Source: Paracoccaceae bacterium
GTDB taxonomy: Bacteria; Pseudomonadota; Alphaproteobacteria; Rhodobacterales; Rhodobacteraceae
Assembly: GCA_022843025.1 (NCBI GenBank)
Contig: JALHOL010000001.1
Coordinates: forward strand, 248,001-312,000
DNA length: 64,000 bases
Direction: 5' to 3'
The notes under the pieces were generated by a model, which worked only from the letters and a program-made list of their open reading frames with translations, ran no database searches and had not been told where the DNA came from. The translations under genes were made by a program, and so were the position numbers. This document shows, piece by piece, positions 34,650 through 42,012 of the stretch; position 1 is the stretch's first letter, and the number at the start of each line of letters is the position of its first letter.

Positions 34650-35555
34650 GTGACCGAGACGTCGCAGAGCGAAGATCTCCGCAGCCTTGAGGTGAGCGAA
34701 GAGGAACTTGCCCGCCGCAGGGTGGAGCGGGCGGAACGCCCCTATGACATGCGCCGTCTGTCCTATGCCGGAACGTTCAAGAACCCGGTCAAGGCGAATA
34801 CGATCCGGGTTCTGGAATGGCTGACGGCGAAGGTTACGCTGCTGAAACTGATCCGGGATTTCGAGCGGACGGGGGCGCCGGTGGGCGCGCCGTTCTGGCC
34901 CAAGGCGATCCGTCAGATGGGGATCACCATCCAGACCCCGCCCGAGGAGATTGCGCTGATTCCGAAGACCGGGCCGCTGGTGGTGGTGTCGAACCACCCG
35001 TCGGGATTGGTGGACGGGATGGTTCTGGCGGAACTGGTCACGCGGGTGCGGTCGGATTTCAAGATCCTGACGCGGTCGCTGCTGACGGGGATTCCGGAAG
35101 TGGAACAGTTCATGATCCCGGTGCCCTTTCCGCATGAGGACAATGCGCGCGAATTGGGCCTGCAGATGCGGGACGAGACGATGAAGCATCTGAAGGCGGG
35201 GGGCGTGATCATCCTGTTCCCGGCCGGCAAGGTGGCGATGAGCGAGGGCTGGTGGGGCCCGGCGGTGGAGAGCGAGTGGAACGTCTTTACCCATAAGATC
35301 GTGAAATCCTCGGGCGCGACGATCCTGCCGGTGTATTTCCCCGGCCAGAATTCACGCGCCTTTCTGATCGCCAACAAGATCAGCGACACGGTCCGGCAGG
35401 GGCTGCTGCTGTATGAGATCAAGCGTTGCCTGTTCAAGCCGACGCGGCCCGTGATCGGTGCGCCGATCCCGGCGGAGGAGTTGAAGAAATGGGAAGGGAA
35501 CCCGCGCGGGTTCCTGGCGTGGTTGCGTGAGCATACGCTTTCGCTGAAGAAGTAG
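34650..35555 (+). CDS. PlsC-like lysophospholipid acyltransferase family protein
   Basis: A 301-residue protein with a PlsC-type acyltransferase core. The motif VVVSNHPSGLVDG (His116, Asp122) corresponds to the catalytic HX4D box but with five residues between His and Asp, as in the hemolysin-like/COG3176 subgroup. The later GGVIILFPAGKVAMSEGW is the block III equivalent. A first ~60 residues is polar and probably extends the N-terminus. No membrane helix is clear. It may acylate lysophospholipids or ornithine lipids; the exact acceptor is unknown. GTG start 30 nt after hpr; it may be the last gene of the chvI operon. Followed by repeat elements. Confidence 0.82.
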   Translation: MTETSQSEDLRSLEVSEEELARRRVERAERPYDMRRLSYAGTFKNPVKANTIRVLEWLTAKVTLLKLIRDFERTGAPVGAPFWPKAIRQMGITIQTPPEEIALIPKTGPLVVVSNHPSGLVDGMVLAELVTRVRSDFKILTRSLLTGIPEVEQFMIPVPFPHEDNARELGLQMRDETMKHLKAGGVIILFPAGKVAMSEGWWGPAVESEWNVFTHKIVKSSGATILPVYFPGQNSRAFLIANKISDTVRQGLLLYEIKRCLFKPTRPVIGAPIPAEELKKWEGNPRGFLAWLREHTLSLKK

Positions 35556-35567
35556 AGTGCAGGCCCT

Positions 35568-35641
35568 GATTTTTCGCAGGAAAATCGTGGGGCCTGTGAG
35601 GGGCGCGACGTTCGGCCTCAACGATTTTTCTGCGAAAAATC
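35568..35641. repeat. Two TGC-type palindromes in opposite orientation
   Basis: gatttttc/ggaaaatc with loop GCA (35568-35586) and gatttttc/gaaaaatc with loop TGC (35623-35641). GCA is the reverse complement of TGC, so the first unit is inverted relative to the second. The second is identical in sequence to 3160-3178. They lie just upstream of the third four-palindrome element, so both families meet in one gap between the acyltransferase and hbd. Confidence 0.8.
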
Positions 35642-35656
35642 AGGGGCCTTTGGGGC

Positions 35657-35765
35657 GATTTCTGGCGCAGAAATTGCTGCGGAATTTGACACAAACTCCG
35701 GGATCACGACGTTTGGCACCGATTTCTGCGTCAGAAATCGGCGCGGAAACTGCGTCAGTTTCCGC
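35657..35765. repeat. Composite four-palindrome element, copy 3
   Basis: P1: gatttctg/cagaaatt, loop GCG, one G-T pair (35657-35675). P2: cggaatttg/caaactccg, loop ACA, one mismatch (35680-35700). An 18-nt spacer. P3: ccgatttctg/cagaaatcgg, loop CGT (35719-35741). P4: gcggaaactg/cagtttccgc, loop CGT (35743-35765). The order and inter-palindrome gaps match copies 1 and 2. It ends 4 nt before the hbd stop and lies in a convergent gap. Confidence 0.88.
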
Positions 35766-35768
35766 TTC

Positions 35769-36647
35769 TTAGCGTGTCGGAACCGGGGTTTCGCCGCGAT
35801 AGTCGTAAAAGCCGCGCTGGGTTTTGCGGCCGAGCCACCCCGCCTCCACATACTTTGTCAGCAGGGGGCAGGGGCGGTATTTGGTGTCGGCCAGACCGTC
35901 ATGCAGCACGTTCATGATGGCAAGGCAGGTGTCCAGCCCGATGAAATCGGCCAGTTCCAGCGGGCCCATCGGGTGGTTGGCGCCGAGTTTGAGGGATTCG
36001 TCGATGGATTTGACCGAGCCTACGCCTTCGTAGAGCGTATAGACCGCTTCGTTGATCATGGGCATCAGAATGCGGTTGACGATGAAGGCGGGGAAGTCTT
36101 CGGCGCTGGCGGCGGTCTTGCCCAGTTTGCGGACAACGGCGTGGAGGCTGTCCCAAGTGTCCTGATCGGTGGCGATGCCGCGGATCAGTTCCACCAGTTG
36201 CATCACCGGGACGGGGTTCATGAAGTGGAAGCCCATGAATTTTTCCGGCCGGTCCGTGCGGCTGGCAAGGCGCGTGATGGAGATGGACGAGGTGTTGGAG
36301 GTGAGGATCGTGGAGGGCTTCAGGTGGGGCAGCAGATCCTCGAATATCGCCTGCTTGACGGTTTCGCGTTCGGTTGCGGCTTCGATGATCAGGTCGGAGG
36401 GGCCGAGATCGGCCAGTTTGAGCGTGGTCCGGATGCGGGCCATCGCGGCGGCCTTATCCTCGGCGCTGACCTTGCCCCGGCTGACCTGACGTTCGATGTT
36501 GCGGTCGATGAGCGCGACAGCCTTGTCGAGGCTGTCCTGCGCGATGTCATTGAGCAGCACGTCATAGCCGGCAAGGGCGAAGACATGGGCGATGCCATTG
36601 CCCATCTGACCTGCGCCCACGATGCCGACGGTGCGGATCTCTGCCAT
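35769..36647 (-). CDS. hbd: 3-hydroxybutyryl-CoA dehydrogenase
   Basis: A 292-residue NAD-dependent 3-hydroxyacyl-CoA dehydrogenase of the short, monofunctional type. The Rossmann motif is GIVGAGQMGNGIAHVFALAG in the first 25 residues. SNTSSISITRLAS carries the catalytic-site Ser, FMGFHFMNPVPVMQLVELI carries the catalytic His, and the later ILMPMINEAVYTLYEGV fits the helical domain. It interconverts acetoacetyl-CoA and 3-hydroxybutyryl-CoA, in butyrate metabolism and in the crotonyl-CoA branch of the ethylmalonyl-CoA pathway. The ATG at 36647 has aaggagcacg upstream; the longer frame to 36956 is ignored. Convergent with the acyltransferase, separated by palindromic elements. Confidence 0.93.
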   Translation of the reverse strand: MAEIRTVGIVGAGQMGNGIAHVFALAGYDVLLNDIAQDSLDKAVALIDRNIERQVSRGKVSAEDKAAAMARIRTTLKLADLGPSDLIIEAATERETVKQAIFEDLLPHLKPSTILTSNTSSISITRLASRTDRPEKFMGFHFMNPVPVMQLVELIRGIATDQDTWDSLHAVVRKLGKTAASAEDFPAFIVNRILMPMINEAVYTLYEGVGSVKSIDESLKLGANHPMGPLELADFIGLDTCLAIMNVLHDGLADTKYRPCPLLTKYVEAGWLGRKTQRGFYDYRGETPVPTR

Positions 36648-36820
36648 TTTCGTGCTCCTTCTGTCCGCGGCGACCTTAGGCGTGTGGGGGCCGTGGGCGC
36701 AAGATGGGGTGGGCGGGGAGTGTTGCGGAAAGATTGGTTCGAATTGCGACTTTAGCCCTTTGTTCATCTCTGCGCGGCAGGCTTTGCCCTGGGTGTTGTG
36801 AAAAATTGGGGGTGTGGGCG

Positions 36821-37642
36821 ATGGCCTATGTTTATCCCGGCGACGGGTCGCTGGATTATATGCCGTGCCGGTATGGGCGGTCGCGGTTGCTGTTTCGCGG
36901 GCCGCGGCGCGATTTGGGCGGGCGCTATGCGGTGGTTCTGGGCGGGATCGAGGCATATGGCCGCTATATCCCGCAGCCCTATCCGGCGCTGCTGGAAGCG
37001 GGGCTTGATCTGCCGGTGGTTAATCTGGGCTGCCCCAATGCGGGGCCGGATGCATGGCTGAACGACCCGGCGGTGATGGAGATCGTGTCGCGGGCGGTTG
37101 TGACAGTGGTGCAGGTGCCCGGCGCGGCGGATCTGACGAACCGGCTGTATACGGTACATCAACGGCGCAATGACCGGTTCCTGCGGGCGTCGCCCTTGTT
37201 GCAGGCGATCTATCGCGGGGTGGATTTCACGGATTTCAGCTTTACCCGCCATATGCTGCGGTCGCTGTTCGAGGCGGGTCCAGAGCGGTTTGCGCTGGTG
37301 GCGGATGAGTTGCGGGCGGCGTGGGGGGCGCGGATGGGGGCGTTGCTGGCGGGGATGCGGGGAAAGACGGTGCTGCTTTGGATGGCCGATCAGGCCCCCG
37401 GCCCGCGCCGCGATGTGCCGATGGGAGAGCCGTTGCTGGTGGATGCGGCGATGTTGGAGGCGGCGATGGAGCGGGCGGATGCGTTGGTGACCGTGACGCC
37501 CAGTGTGGCAACGCGGTGGAAGGGGCTAGAGGGGATGGTGTTTCCGGCCTTGGCCGAGCCTGCGGCGCGGGGCCTGCCGGGTGTGGTGGCACATGAGGAT
37601 GTGGCGGCGGCCCTGTTGCCCGTGCTGCGCGGGATGGTGTGA
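36821..37642 (+). CDS. DUF6473 family protein
   Basis: A 273-residue protein typical of Rhodobacterales. It begins with [20 protein letters not shown] and has [34 protein letters not shown] and [21 protein letters not shown], which I recognise as the DUF6473 pattern. Function is unknown; the family often sits near polysaccharide or cell-surface genes. No signal peptide or membrane helix. The ATG at 36821 starts the conserved part; upstream in-frame codons look non-coding. It is convergent with etfA, with a hairpin terminator between them. I recall the family from memory; no domain search was run. Confidence 0.8.
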   Translation: MAYVYPGDGSLDYMPCRYGRSRLLFRGPRRDLGGRYAVVLGGIEAYGRYIPQPYPALLEAGLDLPVVNLGCPNAGPDAWLNDPAVMEIVSRAVVTVVQVPGAADLTNRLYTVHQRRNDRFLRASPLLQAIYRGVDFTDFSFTRHMLRSLFEAGPERFALVADELRAAWGARMGALLAGMRGKTVLLWMADQAPGPRRDVPMGEPLLVDAAMLEAAMERADALVTVTPSVATRWKGLEGMVFPALAEPAARGLPGVVAHEDVAAALLPVLRGMV

Positions 37643-37648
37643 AGCAAA

Positions 37649-37676
37649 AGGGGCGCGGGTTTGCACCCGCGCCCCT
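37649..37676 (-). terminator. Intrinsic terminator of etfBA
   Basis: A 12-bp perfect stem (37649-37660 with 37665-37676) and a 4-nt loop, followed on the leftward strand by TTT directly after the stem's own T. It lies 24 nt after the etfA stop and 6 nt beyond the convergent DUF6473 stop. Confidence 0.82.
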
Positions 37677-37700
37677 GTGCCGATCCGGCCTGCGGCGGGA

Positions 37701-38624
37701 TCAGAGCTTTTCGATCATTTCCGGGACGGCGGTGAAGAGGTCGGCCACGAGGCCGTAATCGGCGACCTGGAAGATCGGTGCCTCTTCGTCCTTGTTGATG
37801 GCGACGATGACCTTGGAGTCCTTCATCCCGGCCAGATGCTGGATCGCACCCGAGATGCCGACGGCCACGTAGAGCGTGGGGGCGACGACCTTGCCGGTTT
37901 GGCCGACCTGCCAATCGTTCGGGGCGTAGCCCGAGTCGACCGCCGCGCGCGAGGCACCGACGGCGGCACCCAGCTTGTCGGCCAGTTGTTCGATCAGGGC
38001 GAAATCGGCCTGAGAGCCGACGCCACGGCCACCAGAGACGACGATGCCTGCGGAGGTGAGTTCCGGGCGGTCAGAGGCGGCGACCTTGTCTTCGACCCAT
38101 TTCGACAGCGAGGCATCGGCGCTGGCGGCGATCTTTTCGACGGCTGCCGCGCCGGTGTTGCCGACAGCGGCGAAAGAGGCCGTGCGGACGGTGAACACCT
38201 TTTTCGCATCCGCCGATTTCACGGTCTGGATGGCGTTGCCGGCGTAGATTGGGCGTTCGAACGTGTCGGCGTCGATGACGGCGGTCACGTCGGAGATCAC
38301 CATCACGTCGAGAAGGGCGGCCACTCGGGGCAGCACGTTCTTGGAAAACGCGGTGGCGGCGGCGGCGATGTGGCTGTAGCCGCCCGCCAGACCCGCGATC
38401 AGGGCGGCGGTGGATTCGGCCATGCCATGATCGAAGGCGGCGTCGTCGGCGTGCAGAACCTTGGCCACGCCGGCGAGCTTGGCGGCCTCGGCCGCTGCTG
38501 CGGCGGAGGTGCCTGCGATCAGGAGATGCACGTCGCCCAGCGAGGCCACGGCGGAGAGGGTCTTTGCCACGGCATCGGTGGCGAGCTGCCCGTCATTCAC
38601 ATCGGCGAGAAGAAGAACGGCCAT
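37701..38624 (-). CDS. etfA: Electron transfer flavoprotein alpha subunit
   Basis: A 307-residue ETF alpha subunit. The FAD-binding C-terminal domain shows [20 protein letters not shown] and [20 protein letters not shown], the family signature. ETF accepts electrons from acyl-CoA dehydrogenases, such as the Mcd encoded at 25.3 kb, and gives them to ETF:quinone oxidoreductase. Its start overlaps the etfB stop by one base (TGATG), and it ends the etfB-etfA operon with the terminator at 37649-37676. The overall length is typical. Confidence 0.97.
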   Translation of the reverse strand: MAVLLLADVNDGQLATDAVAKTLSAVASLGDVHLLIAGTSAAAAAEAAKLAGVAKVLHADDAAFDHGMAESTAALIAGLAGGYSHIAAAATAFSKNVLPRVAALLDVMVISDVTAVIDADTFERPIYAGNAIQTVKSADAKKVFTVRTASFAAVGNTGAAAVEKIAASADASLSKWVEDKVAASDRPELTSAGIVVSGGRGVGSQADFALIEQLADKLGAAVGASRAAVDSGYAPNDWQVGQTGKVVAPTLYVAVGISGAIQHLAGMKDSKVIVAINKDEEAPIFQVADYGLVADLFTAVPEMIEKL

Positions 38625-39385
38625 CAGATCACCCCTGCTTCGTCTTTGAGTTTCGCGATCAGTTCCTGAATGGAGCCGACCTTGACGCCGGCCTTGCGGC
38701 CTGCGGGTTCCACGGTTTTCACGACCGACAGGCGCGGGGCCACGTCGACGCCGTAATCGGCGGGCGTCTTGGCGGCGAGCGGCTTGGCCTTGGCCTTCAT
38801 GATATTGGGCAGCGAGGCATAGCGCGGCTCGTTCAGGCGCAGGTCGACGGTCACGATGGCGGGCATCTTGACCGCGATGGTTTGCAGGCCGCCGTCGACT
38901 TCGCGCGTGACGGTGGCAGTGTCGCCTTCGATGGCGAGTTCGGAGGCGAAGGTCGCCTGCGACCAGCCCAGCAGGGCCGAAAGCATCTGGCCGGTGGCGT
39001 TCATGTCATTGTCGATCGCCTGCTTGCCGCAGAGGACGAGGCCGGGGCCTTCTTCCTTGACCACGCCTGCCAGCAGTTTGGCGACGGCGAGGGGTTCGAT
39101 GTCGGTGTGGACGTTATCGGTGGCCTCGATCAGGATGGCGCGGTCGGCACCCATGGCGAGCGCGGTGCGCAGGGTTTCCTGCGCCTGCTTCACGCCGATG
39201 GAGACGACGATGATTTCGGTCGCAATGCCCTTTTCCTTTAGACGGATCGCCTCTTCGACGGCGATTTCGTCGAAGGGGTTCATCGACATCTTGACGTTGG
39301 CGAGATCGACGCCCGATCCATCCGCCTTGACGCGGACTTTCACGTTGTAGTCGATCACACGTTTGACGGGCACGAGGACCTTCAT
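38624..39385 (-). CDS. etfB: Electron transfer flavoprotein beta subunit
   Basis: A 253-residue ETF beta subunit that binds AMP and pairs with EtfA. The N-terminus [19 protein letters not shown] and the block [23 protein letters not shown] (in part) are classical, with the later signature LLLGK-like region seen as [20 protein letters not shown]. It leads the operon etfB-etfA. The upstream gap to the adenosyltransferase gene is 137 nt, enough for a promoter; no hbd or acyl-CoA dehydrogenase gene joins it directly. ATG at 39383-39385. Confidence 0.97.
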   Translation of the reverse strand: MKVLVPVKRVIDYNVKVRVKADGSGVDLANVKMSMNPFDEIAVEEAIRLKEKGIATEIIVVSIGVKQAQETLRTALAMGADRAILIEATDNVHTDIEPLAVAKLLAGVVKEEGPGLVLCGKQAIDNDMNATGQMLSALLGWSQATFASELAIEGDTATVTREVDGGLQTIAVKMPAIVTVDLRLNEPRYASLPNIMKAKAKPLAAKTPADYGVDVAPRLSVVKTVEPAGRKAGVKVGSIQELIAKLKDEAGVI

Positions 39386-39522
39386 CGCGTATCTCCTTTT
39401 GCAGGCCCGCCGGCGCGGACCTTATCCCAAGCTCTCGATAGGGTAACTAGACCGTCCGACCGGGTTGCAACAGATCAAATACGACAGCAAAGCGCGTCGG
39501 GACGTCGCGTTTTCCCGGCGGG

Positions 39523-40101
39523 TCAGCCTTCGCGGGTCAGTCCCGGCACCCAGAGGACATCATCCTTGCCGTCGTTGTTGGCGATGCGGCCTGCCACGAA
39601 GAACCAGTCGGAGAGGCGGTTGAGGTATTTCACCGACTCGGGGTTGACCGATTCCATGGTGGCGAGTTCCACGGTCAGGCGTTCGGCGCGGCGGCAGACG
39701 GTGCGGCAAAGGTGCAGGTAGGTGGCCAGCGGCGAGCCGCCGGGCAGGATGAAAGACCGCAGCGGTTGCAGTTTGGCGTTCATCACGTCGATTTCCCGCT
39801 CTAGCCGGATGACCTGCGCCTCTTGCATCCGCAGCGGGGTGTAGGGGAGGGTTTCGTCAAGATGCATGTCGGGGGTGCAGAGATCGGCGCCGAGATCGAA
39901 CAGGTCGTTCGAGATCCGGGCAAGGGCGGCGTCCATGTCGGCATCGGCATGAAGGCGGGCAAGGCCGACGGTGGCGTTGGTTTCATCCACGGTGCCATAG
40001 GCCGAGACGCGGGTGGCGTGTTTGGCCACGCGGGCCCCGTTGCCGAGCGCGGTTTCGCCGGCGTCGCCGGTCTTGGTGTAGATCTTGGACAGGACGACCA
40101 T
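39523..40101 (-). CDS. pduO: Cob(I)yrinic acid a,c-diamide adenosyltransferase, PduO type
   Basis: A 192-residue ATP:cob(I)alamin adenosyltransferase of the PduO class. KIYTKTGDAGETALGNG at the start is the ATP-binding signature, and the C-terminal CRRAERLTVELA with SVKYLNRLSDWFFVAGR is the second conserved block. It makes adenosylcobalamin, the cofactor of methylmalonyl-CoA and ethylmalonyl-CoA mutases, which fits the mcd pathway. The upstream HIG1-like gene ends 3 nt before its start, so they form a two-gene operon. No B12 riboswitch is visible upstream. Confidence 0.93.
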   Translation of the reverse strand: MVVLSKIYTKTGDAGETALGNGARVAKHATRVSAYGTVDETNATVGLARLHADADMDAALARISNDLFDLGADLCTPDMHLDETLPYTPLRMQEAQVIRLEREIDVMNAKLQPLRSFILPGGSPLATYLHLCRTVCRRAERLTVELATMESVNPESVKYLNRLSDWFFVAGRIANNDGKDDVLWVPGLTREG

Positions 40102-40104
40102 CGG

Positions 40105-40308
40105 TTACCTCTTGGATTGCAGATAGGCGAAAGCGACGATCAGGGCCACGGCAACAGCCTGCGCGATGATGCGATAACGCATGATGCGGTTGGCGTGTTT
40201 GCGGTTGAAGTCGCCGCCTTTGGCAAAGCCGCCGATGCCGATCATCAGGATGGCCAGCACCGCAAGGGCGGCAATCGCGGCGACGATGAAGAGCGGGTCT
40301 GACAGCAT
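40105..40308 (-). CDS. Twin-transmembrane HIG1-domain-like small protein
   Basis: A 67-residue protein with two membrane helices flanking a conserved loop: LFIVAAIAALAVLAILMIGI, then GGFAKGGDFNRKHANRIMRYR, then IIAQAVAVALIVAFAYL. The loop pattern resembles the HIG1 domain of small respiratory-complex-associated proteins, also called twin-transmembrane proteins in Rhodobacterales. The role is probably linked to respiratory supercomplexes or oxidative conditions, by family analogy only. It is the upstream partner of the adenosyltransferase gene with a 3-nt gap, a common pairing in the order. Confidence 0.85.
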   Translation of the reverse strand: MLSDPLFIVAAIAALAVLAILMIGIGGFAKGGDFNRKHANRIMRYRIIAQAVAVALIVAFAYLQSKR

Positions 40309-40415
40309 GGCGGTTCCCCCTGATGCGCTGCGGGTGATCTAGGGGTGAATGGCGGAAAAGCCAAAGGGCAATTTGCCGGGACGGGGAATTTGCCGCGACT
40401 GGGTGGTTCGTGGGG

Positions 40416-41240
40416 TCAGCCTTTGGCGATGACGCGGTCGAGCAGGCGGGTGGGCAGGATGCGTTTGAAGAAACCCGCAATGTGGGTCGGGGTGGTGACG
40501 TAATAGCGCGCGCGGGGGCGGGGGGATTCGACGGCGTGGATCAGCTTGGCCGTGACGGCGGCGGCGGGGAGTTCCCAGCGGTCTTTCCGCGCATCGGGTT
40601 TGTAGAGCCGGTCGAGGAGGGTGCTGTATTCGTCGCGCCGGGCGGAGTTTTCCCAATCGATCCATTTCTCAAAGTGCGGGATGGCGTTTTCGCGGATGCG
40701 GGTGCCGATGGGGCCGGGTTCAATGAGGATGACGTCGATCCCCGTGCCTTGCATTTCAAGGCGCAGGACATCGGACAGCCCTTCCAGCGCGAATTTGGTG
40801 GAGACATAGGCCCCCCGCCATTTCGCCCCCACAAGGCCGAGGACGGAGGAGCAGTTGACGATACGGCCATGCCCTTGGGCGCGGAAGGTGGGGATCAGGC
40901 GGCGGGTCAGGTCGTGATAGCCGAAGAAGTTGGTTTCAAAGATTTCCCGCAGCGCGCCCCGGGGCAGGTCTTCGACTGCGCCGGGGCAGGCGAAGGCACC
41001 ATTGTTGAACAGGGCGTCAAGTTTGCCATCGGTGCGGTTCAACACCTCGGTCACGGCGGATTCGATGCTGGCTTCGCTGGCGTGGTCAAGGGGGAAGCTT
41101 TCCAGCCCTTCGCTGATCAGCCGATCACAATCGCCCTGTTGGCGGCAGGTGGCAAAGACGCGCCAGCCACGCGCCTTGAGGGCATGCGCGGCGTCGTAGC
41201 CGATGCCCGAGGAGCATCCGGTGATGAGGATGGAACGCAT
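40416..41240 (-). CDS. SDR family NAD(P)-dependent oxidoreductase
   Basis: A 274-residue classical short-chain dehydrogenase. Cofactor motif TGCSSGIG at 7-14; the structural NNAG motif appears as NNGA at 79-82; catalytic Ser at 131 or 132 (NCSSVLG), Tyr145 and Lys149 in AYVSTKFALEG. The C-terminal region has a long extension ending in LPTRLLDRVIAKG, as in the group near human RDH/17-beta-HSD-like proteins. Substrate unknown. It stands alone on the minus strand between the HIG1-like gene and the SH3-protein gene. ATG at 41238-41240. Confidence 0.9.
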   Translation of the reverse strand: MRSILITGCSSGIGYDAAHALKARGWRVFATCRQQGDCDRLISEGLESFPLDHASEASIESAVTEVLNRTDGKLDALFNNGAFACPGAVEDLPRGALREIFETNFFGYHDLTRRLIPTFRAQGHGRIVNCSSVLGLVGAKWRGAYVSTKFALEGLSDVLRLEMQGTGIDVILIEPGPIGTRIRENAIPHFEKWIDWENSARRDEYSTLLDRLYKPDARKDRWELPAAAVTAKLIHAVESPRPRARYYVTTPTHIAGFFKRILPTRLLDRVIAKG

Positions 41241-41320
41241 GTGCCTGCCGCCTGATTTTTGTTCTGCTGCTTTGTCATGGATTTAGCGGCAGCTTGGGCG
41301 ATTTGGCAATGGCGGGGTGG

Positions 41321-41860
41321 TCAGTCGCTGGACGGCCCGAGCGACAGGGTGGAGAGCGAGGGCGCATCGGACGAGATCAGGCGGCGGTGGACGAAGCCAT
41401 CAATGCCATCGCCTTCGATGCGGATATGGACCCAATCGCCGATCTCTTCGACGACCTGAACAATCTCGCCGCGTTCGACACGGTCGATCACCGATCCGGT
41501 GCGGCTGGCAGCGTCGCGGACATTGGCAGCTTCGGCCGTGATGTAGCGCAGGGTGACAGTCGGGTTGTTGAAATCGTTGAAGGCGGGTTCCGGTTCCGCG
41601 CTGGTCAGGCTGGCGGGTTGGATCGTGGCCTGTTCCGGCGCGGGCAGGATGCGCAGCGTGTCGGCCGGGGCGGCGGCGGTTTGCGTTTCGGTTTCCGGTT
41701 GCGGTGCTGGCGCGGGCAGGGCGGGGGCGAGGGCCACGTCATAGGCCCCTTGCAAACCCATACGCTGCTGGCCGCGATCTTCGCCGCCTATCAGAAGGGC
41801 GAGGTAAAAGGTGGCGCCGAAGAAAACGAGGTAGCGAAACATGGTTAATGCCCGACTCAT
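41321..41860 (-). CDS. Membrane-anchored SH3-domain protein
   Basis: A protein of 179 residues if it starts at 41860 (MSRALTMFRYL) or 173 from the next Met. A single N-terminal helix (YLVFFGATFYLALLIGG) is followed by a Pro/Ala/Gln-rich linker. A C-terminal bacterial SH3 domain (SH3b) includes YITAEAANVRDAASRTGSV and IVQVVEEIGDWVHIRIEG. The likely place is the periplasm, binding peptidoglycan or a partner protein; no enzyme domain is visible. It is divergent from parC, whose start lies 153 nt away. The longer frame to 42010 runs into the parC upstream region and is not used. Confidence 0.8.
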   Translation of the reverse strand: MSRALTMFRYLVFFGATFYLALLIGGEDRGQQRMGLQGAYDVALAPALPAPAPQPETETQTAAAPADTLRILPAPEQATIQPASLTSAEPEPAFNDFNNPTVTLRYITAEAANVRDAASRTGSVIDRVERGEIVQVVEEIGDWVHIRIEGDGIDGFVHRRLISSDAPSLSTLSLGPSSD

Positions 41861-42012
41861 ACGCTGGAATGATCTGTGCCATAGCATGGCTTGTGGTTGA
41901 GTCGGTGTGAAAATTTGCACGTTCGACCATTGTCTGATCGGGGTGGGGCCAATGGTTGTTTCGGCGGTGGTTTCGGCTGGACCGATGGCGCGCGGCGAAT
42001 TACACAACATCC

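Noticed and set aside
19240-35765. CRISPR array for the palindromic clusters
   Set aside because: Units are not identical repeats with regular 30-40 nt unique spacers; each unit is a hairpin separated by 1-25 nt, and no cas genes are present.
40102-41240. Cobalamin riboswitch for the adenosyltransferase gene
   Set aside because: The gap upstream of the HIG1-like gene (40309-40415) is too short and lacks the B12 box; none is seen in the adjacent SDR gene.
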